Of a stretch of DNA of 37,301 nucleotides, positions 1-5,166 are shown piece after piece. The notes under the pieces were generated by a model, which was not told the DNA's origin, made no database searches, and saw nothing but the letters and a program-made list of their open reading frames with translations. Position 1 is the first letter of the stretch; the number at the start of each line of letters is the position of its first letter. Source of the DNA: a virus; the IMG/VR virus record IMGVR_UViG_3300021963_004492, positions 1 through 37,301 of that record; one strand, written 5' to 3'. The translations under genes were made by a program, and so were the position numbers.

Positions 1-129
1 TCGTGTTGCCAACGCTGGTTAGGTAGACCCATGATTTTACTCATGCCCTATTCAAAGGGAGAACCATCCTACTGATCGTCAGTCAGTTTCTCTCGTGCGG
101 ATCACACTAGCAGTGATTAGCTGCGGGTT
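1..129. other. Non-coding, hairpin-rich left edge
   Basis: No credible reading frame. Several short inverted repeats are visible: ATCAC/GTGAT near 101-117, CCCT/AGGG near 46-59 and CATGA/TCATG near 30-45. The stretch lies next to the Met-like tRNA and probably continues the transcribed tRNA/non-coding RNA region beyond the window. I do not recognise a known RNA. Confidence 0.4.
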
Positions 130-204
130 TGGTAGCGGGAGGTGGTAACGCTCCACCCTCGATATGGCTTATGAGACCATTCGGTTCAACTTGAACTTCC
201 CGCA
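130..204 (-). tRNA. tRNA-Met-like (anticodon CAU), atypical
   Basis: Minus-strand cloverleaf with encoded CCA. Anticodon loop CTCATAA gives CAU. Acceptor positions 2-7 pair (GCGGGA/TCCCGC), while positions 1 and 72 are U and U. A mismatch at 1-72 is a hallmark of bacterial initiator tRNAs. However, the anticodon stem lacks three clean G-C pairs, the D-loop is tiny (AAGTT, no GG) and the T-loop is AGCGTTA rather than TTCRANN. It may be a divergent initiator, a degenerate Met/Ile tRNA, or a tRNA-like structure. Confidence 0.6.
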
Positions 205-209
205 ATAAC

Positions 210-284
210 TGGCGACTCGTAGGGGAATCGAACCCCTATGTTCTGCTAGACAGGCAGACATAATAGCCACTATATGAACGAGCC
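210..284 (-). tRNA. tRNA-Asp (GUC)
   Basis: Canonical cloverleaf on the minus strand with encoded CCA. Acceptor GGCTCGT/ACGAGTC, discriminator G. Anticodon stem TCTGC/GCAGA around loop CTGTCTA gives GUC. T-arm GGGGTTCGATTCCCC. Five bases separate it from the Met-like tRNA, so both are probably cut from one transcript. Confidence 0.93.
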
Positions 285-489
285 ATGAATTTGGTGTAGG
301 CTACGTATTTCGTTCTCGCCCCTACTTGAGTTTACAACCCTGTCGTCACATTTGCATATACTCAGTCTGTGTGATTCAGCCAACTCAGAGTCTGCAAGGG
401 TAGTTTCCATCCTCACGCTTACGGTTTTCTGCCACCGAATCTCTATCGTATAATTAAACGCCACATTAACGCAAGTGGTACGGAAATTT
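285..489. other. Spacer between tRNA-Asp and tRNA-Tyr, no gene seen
   Basis: About 200 bases without a convincing protein gene. On the minus strand it ends in TAGCCTACACCA next to tRNA-Asp, which looks like a tRNA 3' end with CCA, but I could not build the rest of a cloverleaf. A GTAGG/CCTAC pair is visible near 296-325. It may be a decayed tRNA or part of the structured RNA region. Confidence 0.4.
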
Positions 490-582
490 TGGTGGAGGCA
501 GTTGGAGTCGAACCAACATTGTTTACCACGAGGGAACGGATTTACAGTCCGCTGCAGAACACGCCATATCTACAATGCCTCC
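490..582 (-). tRNA. tRNA-Tyr (GUA)
   Basis: Class II tRNA with encoded CCA and a long variable arm. Acceptor GGAGGCA/TGCCTCC, discriminator A. Anticodon loop CTGTAAA gives GUA. T-arm GTTGG/CCAAC around TTCGACT. It is the first tRNA downstream of the 1.5-kb non-coding region. Confidence 0.93.
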
Positions 583-1145
583 AAAATTTATACAACTGAT
601 AACTTGCACGTTCCACCACGTTATTGGAACCATTCACCCATCGGTTATGTGCACAGGGAGTCGGTACGTTACTAGGAATACTTGTCCAACGCTTCTAGGT
701 TTTGCTAGGGTATTGCGCCCCTCGTTGCTTTACATTGCATGGATCTTCGAAGAATCCTTATCAATGTGACTTTCTCTTGCTAACAACAAATTACCATGTG
801 TATAAACTTTTATTTTTGGAGGACTGAGAATACATCCTTACCGAATAACACTTCAGACATTATTACAATCCTTGCGAGACTGCTTTCTTCTGACTTCCAC
901 ACAGCCCTATTGCTAGGTATCCGTGTATGTTACCAACATCGCCGTTTAAAGACAGGCAGTAGTCTTGACGCTATATGCTACTCTACGCTTTATTTTCCGT
1001 TGACCTTGCGAGCCATTAAGTCTTGCGAACTACGAAACTTCTAGCACAAACTAATCTCACCTTGCGAGTTTGATTAGACTCAATTCACTTGCGTGTCGAG
1101 TGTTAGATGATTTTCACATATAACCGAGGCAGTCTTTGCATTTTT

Positions 1146-1215
1146 GTTAGATAGTGGTTATGAAGCCACAGCCTATTCCTTAAAAGGGAATTGCTCTACG
1201 ATGAGCTATATCGAA
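1146..1215 (-). ncRNA. tRNA(Lys)-like cloverleaf embedded in the structured RNA
   Basis: A 70-nt cloverleaf can be folded on the minus strand: acceptor TTCGATA/TATCTAA (one C-U mismatch), D-stem GCTC/GAGC with loop ATCGTA, anticodon stem ATTCC/GGAAT with loop CTTTTAA (anticodon UUU), and T-stem GTGG/CCAC with an 8-nt loop. CCA is not encoded and the D-loop lacks GG. The element sits inside the GAGGCAG/CTGCCTC helix (1126-1132 with 1230-1236), so it looks like a domain of a larger RNA rather than a free tRNA. A canonical tRNA-Lys (UUU) exists elsewhere in the array. Confidence 0.5.
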
Positions 1216-1685
1216 CCTACTGCGATGTGCTGCCTCAGTTGCTTCATATTCTTTTGAAATACAAAATACAACACACCACGTACCTTTTGTCTTGCGAACT
1301 ACTCAGTAGTCTTTTGCGACCAGTGTGACCCCGCCATTGCTGACAGCCCCACTAACCACTCAAACTGCATCCTAGCCCTTGGGTGCAACCCCTCGGACAC
1401 AGACACTACACTTTCTCATACCAACTAACTGATTGGTTTCGCAGCGAGGGACAGCACCACCTGTTTCCTCTCCAACAACTCAAGTTCCCCTTTCGGGCTT
1501 GTAAGTCATCGTTCTCTCCGCTACTATCAGCTTTACTGTTACCTCCACCAGTCTTATTAGTGAAGGGATCCTCACGGATCTGAGCATGCTTGTTTAGATG
1601 AACCATTGCTGGCGGTGGTATGTAGGCATTCCACCTTTGGGAGAGTCACCCCTCTTATTCTAATGACACTAAACTGCCATAATTA

Positions 1686-1879
1686 GTATTAGTTTTGTTG
1701 TTTTGTTATGAGTAGCCTTCACCGTACTACTGTTTGTTTTTATCGGACTAACTTATTTCCCTACCGTCGTAGGATTTTCGTTTCGTCTCAACCGATGTGT
1801 AGTCTAGTGCACCTAACCACGCAGAGCGGATTCACTGTCCAGCGATCACTGGAATTTTCCAAAACAACAAAACTAATAC
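1686..1879. repeat. Perfect 20-bp inverted repeat enclosing 154 bases
   Basis: Positions 1686-1705 are exactly complementary, in reverse, to 1860-1879. A match of this length is not expected by chance in 1.5 kb. The enclosed bases hold smaller hairpins such as CCTAC/GTAGG and TCCAG/CTGGA. It is probably a long helix of the structured RNA. Confidence 0.85.
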
Positions 1880-2096
1880 CACATTTAATTGTACTGGGAA
1901 GTTTGACAACAATCTGTTCTACAGTTAACCACGTCATCGTCTGACGAATGGTTGTCATCCTCATTACGTTTCAACTTTATCCAGCGTCCTCCTGATATTA
2001 TCTCAAGGTTTCGTGTAATCTAGCGAGCGATACTCCGTCAAGTATCCTAAACTCCTAGATCACCTACTGGGGTTGACAACCCAATGCAATTAAATC

Positions 2097-2171
2097 TGGT
2101 ACTCGGTAGGGGAATCGAACCCCTCTTCCTGCCGTGAAAGGGCAGTGTCCTAACCGATAGACGAACCGAGC
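2097..2171 (-). tRNA. tRNA-Glu (UUC)
   Basis: Canonical cloverleaf with encoded CCA. Acceptor GCTCGGT/ACCGAGT, discriminator A. Anticodon loop CTTTCAC gives UUC. T-arm GGGGTTCGATTCCCC. It lies about 55 bases downstream of the expected start from the promoter at 2234-2262. Confidence 0.94.
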
Positions 2172-2233
2172 AGAACCTCAGGCTTCCGACTTCACGTAAA
2201 GACTCAGAGAGGATTTCCGACTAACTTAGAGTT

Positions 2234-2262
2234 ATTATACCTCAACCCTAAATAAAAGTAAA
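2234..2262 (-). promoter_or_regulatory. Sigma70-like promoter for tRNA-Glu and the structured RNA
   Basis: On the minus strand: -35 TTTACT at 2257-2262, 17-bp spacer, -10 TATAAT at 2234-2239, with GAGG directly before the -10. Transcription would start near 2227. The same architecture recurs five more times in the window. Confidence 0.8.
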
Positions 2263-2275
2263 GCACTAATATAAA

Positions 2276-2298
2276 TAACCCTACAAGTTGTAAGGTTA
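2276..2298 (-). terminator. Hairpin of the AACC type upstream of the promoter
   Basis: Stem of about 9 bp with one mismatch and a 5-nt loop, just downstream of tRNA-Cys and just upstream of the promoter at 2234-2262. It lacks a clear U-tract, so termination is uncertain. It may act as a terminator, an RNA-processing boundary, or part of the recurring hairpin-promoter module. Confidence 0.45.
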
Positions 2299-2312
2299 AA
2301 ACTTTTGTTTTC

Positions 2313-2388
2313 TGGAGTGGGCGACAGGACTCGAACCTGCATTACAAGGATTTGCAATCCCTTCCCTAGCCATTCAGGACACGCCCAC
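2313..2388 (-). tRNA. tRNA-Cys (GCA)
   Basis: Acceptor GTGGGCG/CGCCCAC, discriminator U (typical of Cys), encoded CCA. Anticodon loop TTGCAAA gives GCA. It lies 14 bases from the start codon of the plus-strand gene at 2403, so its own promoter must overlap or lie beyond those oppositely oriented genes. Confidence 0.93.
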
Positions 2389-2402
2389 ATTATAAGGTCA
2401 TC

Positions 2403-2966
2403 ATGTTCATATTGGAACTTATTCACGTTAACAAACAAGAAGATCTATTCTTCGAAGATACTGCAGATGGTTCTCTACTGAAGGAACACTTCGCAGCATT
2501 CTACAAAACTTTTGACGAGTCACACTCACAAAAATTTTACAAACAAAATGTTATAACAACAACCAAACGAGACAAACTACAGGATGGTTCGTTCAGAAGG
2601 ATAACAACAAAATCATTCTTTAAAAGACAATCTGATGCAGAGTTATACTTTAAAGAATTATTTTTAAACTACCAGAGACATGAGTGGGATGAAACTGGTA
2701 AGCGAGAAAAACACACCGAAGAATTCAACCTCAAACGAATAGACTGGCAGACTTCCAATAACATCTTCATGGAAGCAAACATTCTAGACAATCAAGGTAA
2801 ATTTATTAAGTGTATAAATTCATGCACTCAACAAGTTTGCATCAGATTCGGAGAGTGTAACCCATCCGACAAATGCGCAACCATCTATCCAGAATCTCAA
2901 ATTTTTAACAAGTCAAAAGTTTCATTTCATCATGTTCCAATTTCTTCAATCAAGAGGAAAGTATAA
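2403..2966 (+). CDS. Unknown protein, paralogue A of a tandem pair (187 aa)
   Basis: I do not recognise this family. It is one of only two credible plus-strand genes and lies inside the tRNA array. It shares the start (M-[FY]-ILE then IH-x-NK-x-EDLFFED), the centre (EANILD then G-x-FIK then NSC) and the end (HH-x-P-x-SSIK) with the next gene, so the two are tandem duplicates. Four cysteines in the C-terminal third (NSC, VC, GEC, DKC) are roughly kept in the paralogue and could bind a metal. AAGG lies about 6 bases before the ATG. The stop overlaps the next start by one base (TAATG). Charged, with no membrane segment. Likely a recently inserted accessory cassette. Confidence 0.75.
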   Translation: MFILELIHVNKQEDLFFEDTADGSLLKEHFAAFYKTFDESHSQKFYKQNVITTTKRDKLQDGSFRRITTKSFFKRQSDAELYFKELFLNYQRHEWDETGKREKHTEEFNLKRIDWQTSNNIFMEANILDNQGKFIKCINSCTQQVCIRFGECNPSDKCATIYPESQIFNKSKVSFHHVPISSIKRKV

Positions 2967-3508
2967 TGTATATCTTAGAAATAATCCATATCAACAAAAC
3001 TGAAGATCTGTTTTTCGAAGACTTAAAGGTACTTCCTGACGATTTACAACAAGAACAAAATAACTTCTACGAAAGAGTAGAAGAAAAATGTTTACAACAC
3101 ATTTACAAAAAGAAGTTGACGTATTCTGTTGAGAGACGACAACTATCTAATGGAAATTATTCCATCAATCACAAAAGAAAATTCTTCAAATCAATACATG
3201 GAATAGAAGAATACTGGCGCACCTTCTTCTATGAATACTCAAGCATCGATGTTACAACATCAAAGATGACACGTTACAAAAAAGACTGGGCTAAAGAACA
3301 CGATATAAGAACTGAAGCCAACATCCTTGATGTTAACGGAAACTTTATTAAAACTGTCAACTCATGCGAGCAAGGTATATGCGGAAGGTTTGACGACCGC
3401 AACTGTTCACCTGACGCCCATTGCTGGGAAAAGCACGAAGTTAAAACTAACGTATCATATCATCACATACCATTATCTTCAATCAAGAAGAAAGTAATGG
3501 TGGGCTGA
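2966..3508 (+). CDS. Unknown protein, paralogue B of a tandem pair (180 aa)
   Basis: Paralogue of the preceding gene, translationally coupled to it through TAATG. The same N-terminal block (ILEIIHINK then EDLFFED), central EANILD/NSC block and C-terminal HHIPLSSIK are visible, with cysteines at NSC, IC, NC and HC positions. The terminal few codons (VMVG and TGA) lie inside the oppositely oriented tRNA at 3498-3572, so the gene apparently ends by reading into a tRNA 3' end. That suggests an insertion junction, or loss of the original stop. Function unknown. Confidence 0.75.
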   Translation: MYILEIIHINKTEDLFFEDLKVLPDDLQQEQNNFYERVEEKCLQHIYKKKLTYSVERRQLSNGNYSINHKRKFFKSIHGIEEYWRTFFYEYSSIDVTTSKMTRYKKDWAKEHDIRTEANILDVNGNFIKTVNSCEQGICGRFDDRNCSPDAHCWEKHEVKTNVSYHHIPLSSIKKKVMVG

Positions 3509-3572
3509 GAGAGAATTGAACTCTCACTCGACCGATTATGAGTCGGCTGCTTTACCATTAAGCTATCAGCCC
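3498..3572 (-). tRNA. tRNA with CAU anticodon (elongator Met or Ile2)
   Basis: Acceptor GGGCTGA/TCAGCCC, discriminator A, encoded CCA. Anticodon loop CTCATAA gives CAU. The anticodon arm (GCCGA/TCGGT) resembles tRNA-Ile2, whose C34 is changed to lysidine, so Met versus Ile cannot be settled by eye. The fully paired 1-72 argues against an initiator. Its 3' end overlaps the stop of the plus-strand gene ending at 3508. Confidence 0.9.
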
Positions 3573-3578
3573 AACAAC

Positions 3579-3653
3579 TGGTGCGGCATACAGGAATCGA
3601 ACCCATATTCGTGGTGTAGAAGACCACTGTATTATCCATTATACTAATGCCGC
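3579..3653 (-). tRNA. tRNA-Arg (UCU)
   Basis: Acceptor GCGGCAT/ATGCCGC, discriminator A, encoded CCA. Anticodon stem GTGGT/ACCAC with loop CTTCTAC gives UCU, which reads AGA/AGG. Confidence 0.93.
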
Positions 3654-3657
3654 AAAC

Positions 3658-3742
3658 TGGTACGAGTAGTCGGACTTGAACCGACACGCACGAAGGCGAG
3701 GGATTTTAAGTCCCTTGTGTCTACCTATTCCACCATACTCGC
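3658..3742 (-). tRNA. tRNA-Leu (UAA)
   Basis: Class II tRNA with a normal long variable arm (CGCCTTCGTGCG). Acceptor GCGAGTA/TACTCGT, discriminator A, encoded CCA. Anticodon loop CTTAAAA gives UAA. Confidence 0.94.
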
Positions 3743-3752
3743 AAAAAACCTT

Positions 3753-3829
3753 TGGTGCCGAAGGTGGGACTCGAACCCACAGAATCCTGATTTTGAGTCA
3801 GACACGTATACCAATTCCATCACTTCGGC
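3753..3829 (-). tRNA. tRNA-Leu (CAA) with a shortened variable region
   Basis: Acceptor GCCGAAG/CTTCGGC, discriminator A, encoded CCA. Anticodon loop CTCAAAA gives CAA. The acceptor and D-arm look leucine-like, but only about five bases (ATTCT) separate the anticodon stem from the T-stem, so the long variable arm expected of bacterial tRNA-Leu is missing. It may be minimised or altered in charging. Confidence 0.85.
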
Positions 3830-3830
3830 T

Positions 3831-3920
3831 TGGCAGAGAGTGTGGGAATCGAACCCACTGACCTGCTTTCACAAGTCTACTGATTAGCAATCAGCTGCAT
3901 TACCATCCTGCCCACTCTCT
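3831..3920 (-). tRNA. tRNA-Ser (GCU)
   Basis: Class II tRNA. Acceptor AGAGAGT/ACTCTCT, discriminator G (serine-typical), encoded CCA, long variable arm (GACTTGTGAAAGCAGGTC). Anticodon loop TTGCTAA gives GCU. One base separates it from tRNA-Leu (CAA). Confidence 0.94.
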
Positions 3921-3926
3921 ATAATT

Positions 3927-4018
3927 TGGCGGAAAGCAGAGGAGTCGAACCCCATCCCATTTCTGAGAACCCAGTTTTCAAGGCTGGTCGCCGTACCAAC
4001 ACAGCTGCATTACTTTCC
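3927..4018 (-). tRNA. tRNA-Ser (UGA)
   Basis: Class II tRNA. Acceptor GGAAAGT/GCTTTCC, discriminator G, encoded CCA. Anticodon loop CTTGAAA gives UGA. The last anticodon-stem pair is C-A, a small irregularity. Confidence 0.92.
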
Positions 4019-4024
4019 ATAATC

Positions 4025-4114
4025 TGGCAGAAGCAGTGAGATTCGAACTCACGGAGCCATTGCTGACTCGCTAGTTTTCTAGACTAGTTCCTTAAACCGC
4101 TCGGACATACTTCT
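4025..4114 (-). tRNA. tRNA-Ser (AGA)
   Basis: Class II tRNA. Acceptor AGAAGTA/TGCTTCT, discriminator G, encoded CCA, long variable arm. Anticodon stem CTAGT/ACTAG with loop CTAGAAA gives AGA. An A34 serine anticodon is unusual in bacteria, which normally read UCU/UCC with GGA. It would read UCU directly, or more widely if A34 were deaminated to inosine. Confidence 0.9.
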
Positions 4115-4121
4115 ATAACTT

Positions 4122-4196
4122 TGGCACCCAATGAGAGAATCAAACTCCCAACCCAGCGTTCGTAGCACTGTGTGATATTCATTTCACCAATCGGGT
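4122..4196 (-). tRNA. tRNA-Arg (ACG), atypical elbow
   Basis: Acceptor ACCCGAT/ATTGGGT, discriminator G, encoded CCA. Anticodon stem CAGTG/CGCTG with loop CTACGAA gives ACG. The D-loop (AATGAATA) lacks the GG pair and the T-loop is TTTGATT, so position 56 is U rather than C. The normal G19-C56 elbow contact therefore appears lost on both sides. Confidence 0.82.
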
Positions 4197-4197
4197 A

Positions 4198-4272
4198 TGG
4201 AGCAGGATATCGGGTTCGAACCGATGACATTTTCGTTGGCAACGAAACATTCTACCACTGAATTAATCCTGC
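4198..4272 (-). tRNA. tRNA-Gly (GCC)
   Basis: Acceptor GCAGGAT/ATCCTGC, discriminator U, encoded CCA. Anticodon stem TTTCG/CGAAA with loop TTGCCAA gives GCC. One base separates it from tRNA-Arg (ACG). Confidence 0.94.
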
Positions 4273-4279
4273 ATAAACT

Positions 4280-4353
4280 TGGCATCCCGCCAGGGACTCG
4301 AACCCCGACCAACAGTTTTGGAGACTGACATGCTGCCATTACACCAGCGAGAT
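4280..4353 (-). tRNA. tRNA-Trp (CCA)
   Basis: Acceptor ATCTCGC/GCGGGAT with one G-U pair, discriminator G, encoded CCA. Anticodon loop CTCCAAA gives CCA. Confidence 0.93.
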
Positions 4354-4359
4354 ACAACT

Positions 4360-4434
4360 TGGTCCTCTCGAAAGGAATCGAACCTTAGGTCTATCGCTTA
4401 TCAAGCGAGTGCTCTACCATTGAGCTACAAGAGG
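4360..4434 (-). tRNA. tRNA-Ile (GAU)
   Basis: Acceptor CCTCTTG/CGAGAGG, discriminator A, encoded CCA. Anticodon loop TTGATAA gives GAU. The outermost anticodon-stem pair is C-U. D-arm AGCTC/GAGC is canonical. Confidence 0.92.
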
Positions 4435-4442
4435 AAATACTT

Positions 4443-4518
4443 TGGTGCAGCCAGTGGAATCGAACCACTGCGGGAATCTAGAATGCGGAGCCGATGCCCC
4501 TACCCATCCAATACTGCA
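4443..4518 (-). tRNA. Degenerate or undetermined tRNA
   Basis: Ends in encoded CCA, with a good T-arm (AGTGG/CCACT around TTCGATT) and D-arm (GATG/CATC with a GG-containing loop). The acceptor is irregular (GCAGT pairs, the rest does not, and one 3' base seems missing). I cannot form an anticodon stem from 4468-4492, so no anticodon can be read. Either a decaying tRNA gene or a noncanonical tRNA. Confidence 0.55.
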
Positions 4519-4526
4519 TAAACTTT

Positions 4527-4602
4527 TGGTACCGAGAGACGGGATCGAACCGCCCACGCACAGATTTTCAGTCTGTCGCTCTACCAACTGAGCTATCTCG
4601 GC
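4527..4602 (-). tRNA. tRNA-Phe (GAA)
   Basis: Acceptor GCCGAGA/TCTCGGT, discriminator A, encoded CCA. Anticodon stem CAGA/TCTG with loop CTGAAAA gives GAA. D-arm and T-arm canonical. Confidence 0.94.
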
Positions 4603-4603
4603 A

Positions 4604-4678
4604 TGGGGTATCGTACGAGAATCGAACTCGTGATAACGGAATCACAACCCGTGGTTTTACCACTAAACTAACGACACC
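4604..4678 (-). tRNA. tRNA-His (GUG)
   Basis: Acceptor GTGTCGT/ACGATAC with an extra 5' G (G-1) facing discriminator C73, the hallmark of tRNA-His. Encoded CCA. Anticodon loop TTGTGAT gives GUG. Confidence 0.95.
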
Positions 4679-4737
4679 ATATAGAAACACACTATGCCAC
4701 GCTCTGAACCTGGACTCTTAGTAATGTGTTTTTATAT
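4679..4737. other. Long hairpin between tRNA-Lys and tRNA-His
   Basis: Positions 4679-4691 pair with 4725-4737 in a 13-bp stem with one G-U, closing a 33-base loop. One arm touches the CCA end of tRNA-Lys. It may be a processing signal or the relic of a tRNA acceptor stem; no cloverleaf could be built inside. Confidence 0.5.
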
Positions 4738-4810
4738 GGTAGGGGTACAGAGAATCGAACTCTGGTTAATAGGTTAAAAGCCTACTACTTTACCACTAAG
4801 TTATACCCCC
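4737..4810 (-). tRNA. tRNA-Lys (UUU)
   Basis: Acceptor GGGGGTA/TACCCCT with G-U at 1-72, discriminator A, encoded CCA. Anticodon stem TAGG/CCTA with loop CTTTTAA gives UUU. Confidence 0.94.
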
Positions 4811-4815
4811 ACATT

Positions 4816-4889
4816 TGGCACCCGAAATAAGAATCGAACTTATACTAACAGAGTCAAAGTCTGCTGTGCTACCACTACACCATTCGGGA
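4816..4889 (-). tRNA. tRNA-Gln (UUG)
   Basis: Acceptor TCCCGAA/TTCGGGT, with U-U at 1-72. A weak first pair is typical of GlnRS substrates. Discriminator G, encoded CCA. Anticodon stem CAGA/TCTG with loop CTTTGAC gives UUG. First gene of the array in transcription order. Confidence 0.93.
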
Positions 4890-4943
4890 ACATTTGGTAC
4901 GCAAATTTTTAAGGAACAATTTTGGGACGATGCCCTAAAACAA

Positions 4944-4976
4944 AAAACCCTCGAGATTTTCATCTTCGAGGGTTTT
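4944..4976. terminator. Strong hairpin, possible bidirectional terminator
   Basis: AAAACCCTCGA at 4944-4954 pairs perfectly with TCGAGGGTTTT at 4966-4976. The U-rich outer arms on both strands fit rho-independent termination. If it terminates on the minus strand it lies between the promoters and the tRNAs, so it could attenuate the array or protect the RNA. Confidence 0.6.
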
Positions 4977-5125
4977 GGGAAATAACCTTAGACTTTAAGT
5001 CTTACTTTCCAAAACCCCCACTATCATACTCAATCGCAAACTGTGGGCGTGTTGCTGACCAGCTACCATTTAATGGTAGGGAATGCTTACACACGACAGT
5101 TATGTTTCTCGATTTCATAGAAGAA

Positions 5126-5154
5126 ATTATACCTCAGTTTTGAATTAAAGTAAA
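5126..5154 (-). promoter_or_regulatory. Sigma70-like promoter for the tRNA array
   Basis: -35 TTTACT (5149-5154), 17-bp spacer, -10 TATAAT (5126-5131), with GAGG before the -10. Almost identical to the promoter at 5216-5244. Confidence 0.82.
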
Positions 5155-5166
5155 GCACTAAATTTA

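Larger units (their letters stand above)
583..2096 (-). ncRNA. Candidate large structured non-coding RNA
   Basis: About 1.5 kb between tRNA-Glu and tRNA-Tyr with only short, unconvincing reading frames. Inverted repeats are dense: a perfect 20-bp pair (1686-1705 with 1860-1879), GAGGCAG/CTGCCTC (1126-1132 with 1230-1236), CTAATC/GATTAG (1051-1056 with 1072-1077) and GTTCCA/TGGAAC near 611-631. Minus-strand GNRA-capped hairpins include GATCC-GTGA-GGATC (1567-1580) and CCC-GAAA-GGG (1488-1497). A tRNA(Lys)-like cloverleaf sits at 1146-1215. The minus strand is chosen because of the GNRA loops, the neighbouring tRNAs and the promoter at 2234-2262. Size, tRNA adjacency and phage context recall GOLLD/ROOL RNAs, but I cannot confirm membership. 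Exact ends are unknown. Confidence 0.6.

Noticed and set aside
285-489. An extra tRNA ending in TAGCCTACACCA
   Set aside because: Could not find a matching 5' acceptor, T-arm or anticodon arm.
796-1044. Plus-strand open frame of 82 codons in the structured region
   Set aside because: No ribosome site or recognisable domain, and it runs opposite to the promoter and neighbouring tRNAs. Dense inverted repeats explain the stretch better.
1142-1220. tmRNA interpretation of the tRNA-like domain
   Set aside because: The anticodon arm is complete, there is no Ala-type G-U acceptor pair and no tag reading frame was found.
871-1319. CRISPR or iteron array from the repeated CTTGCGA motif
   Set aside because: Units are only 6-7 bases and spacing is irregular.
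1383-1944. Short frames on both strands at 1383-1606 and 1708-1944
   Set aside because: Low-quality translations without families or start signals, crossing hairpins and the 20-bp inverted repeat.
2403-3508. Homing endonuclease identity for the plus-strand pair
   Set aside because: No HNH, GIY-YIG or LAGLIDADG motif seen; Cys pattern alone is not enough.
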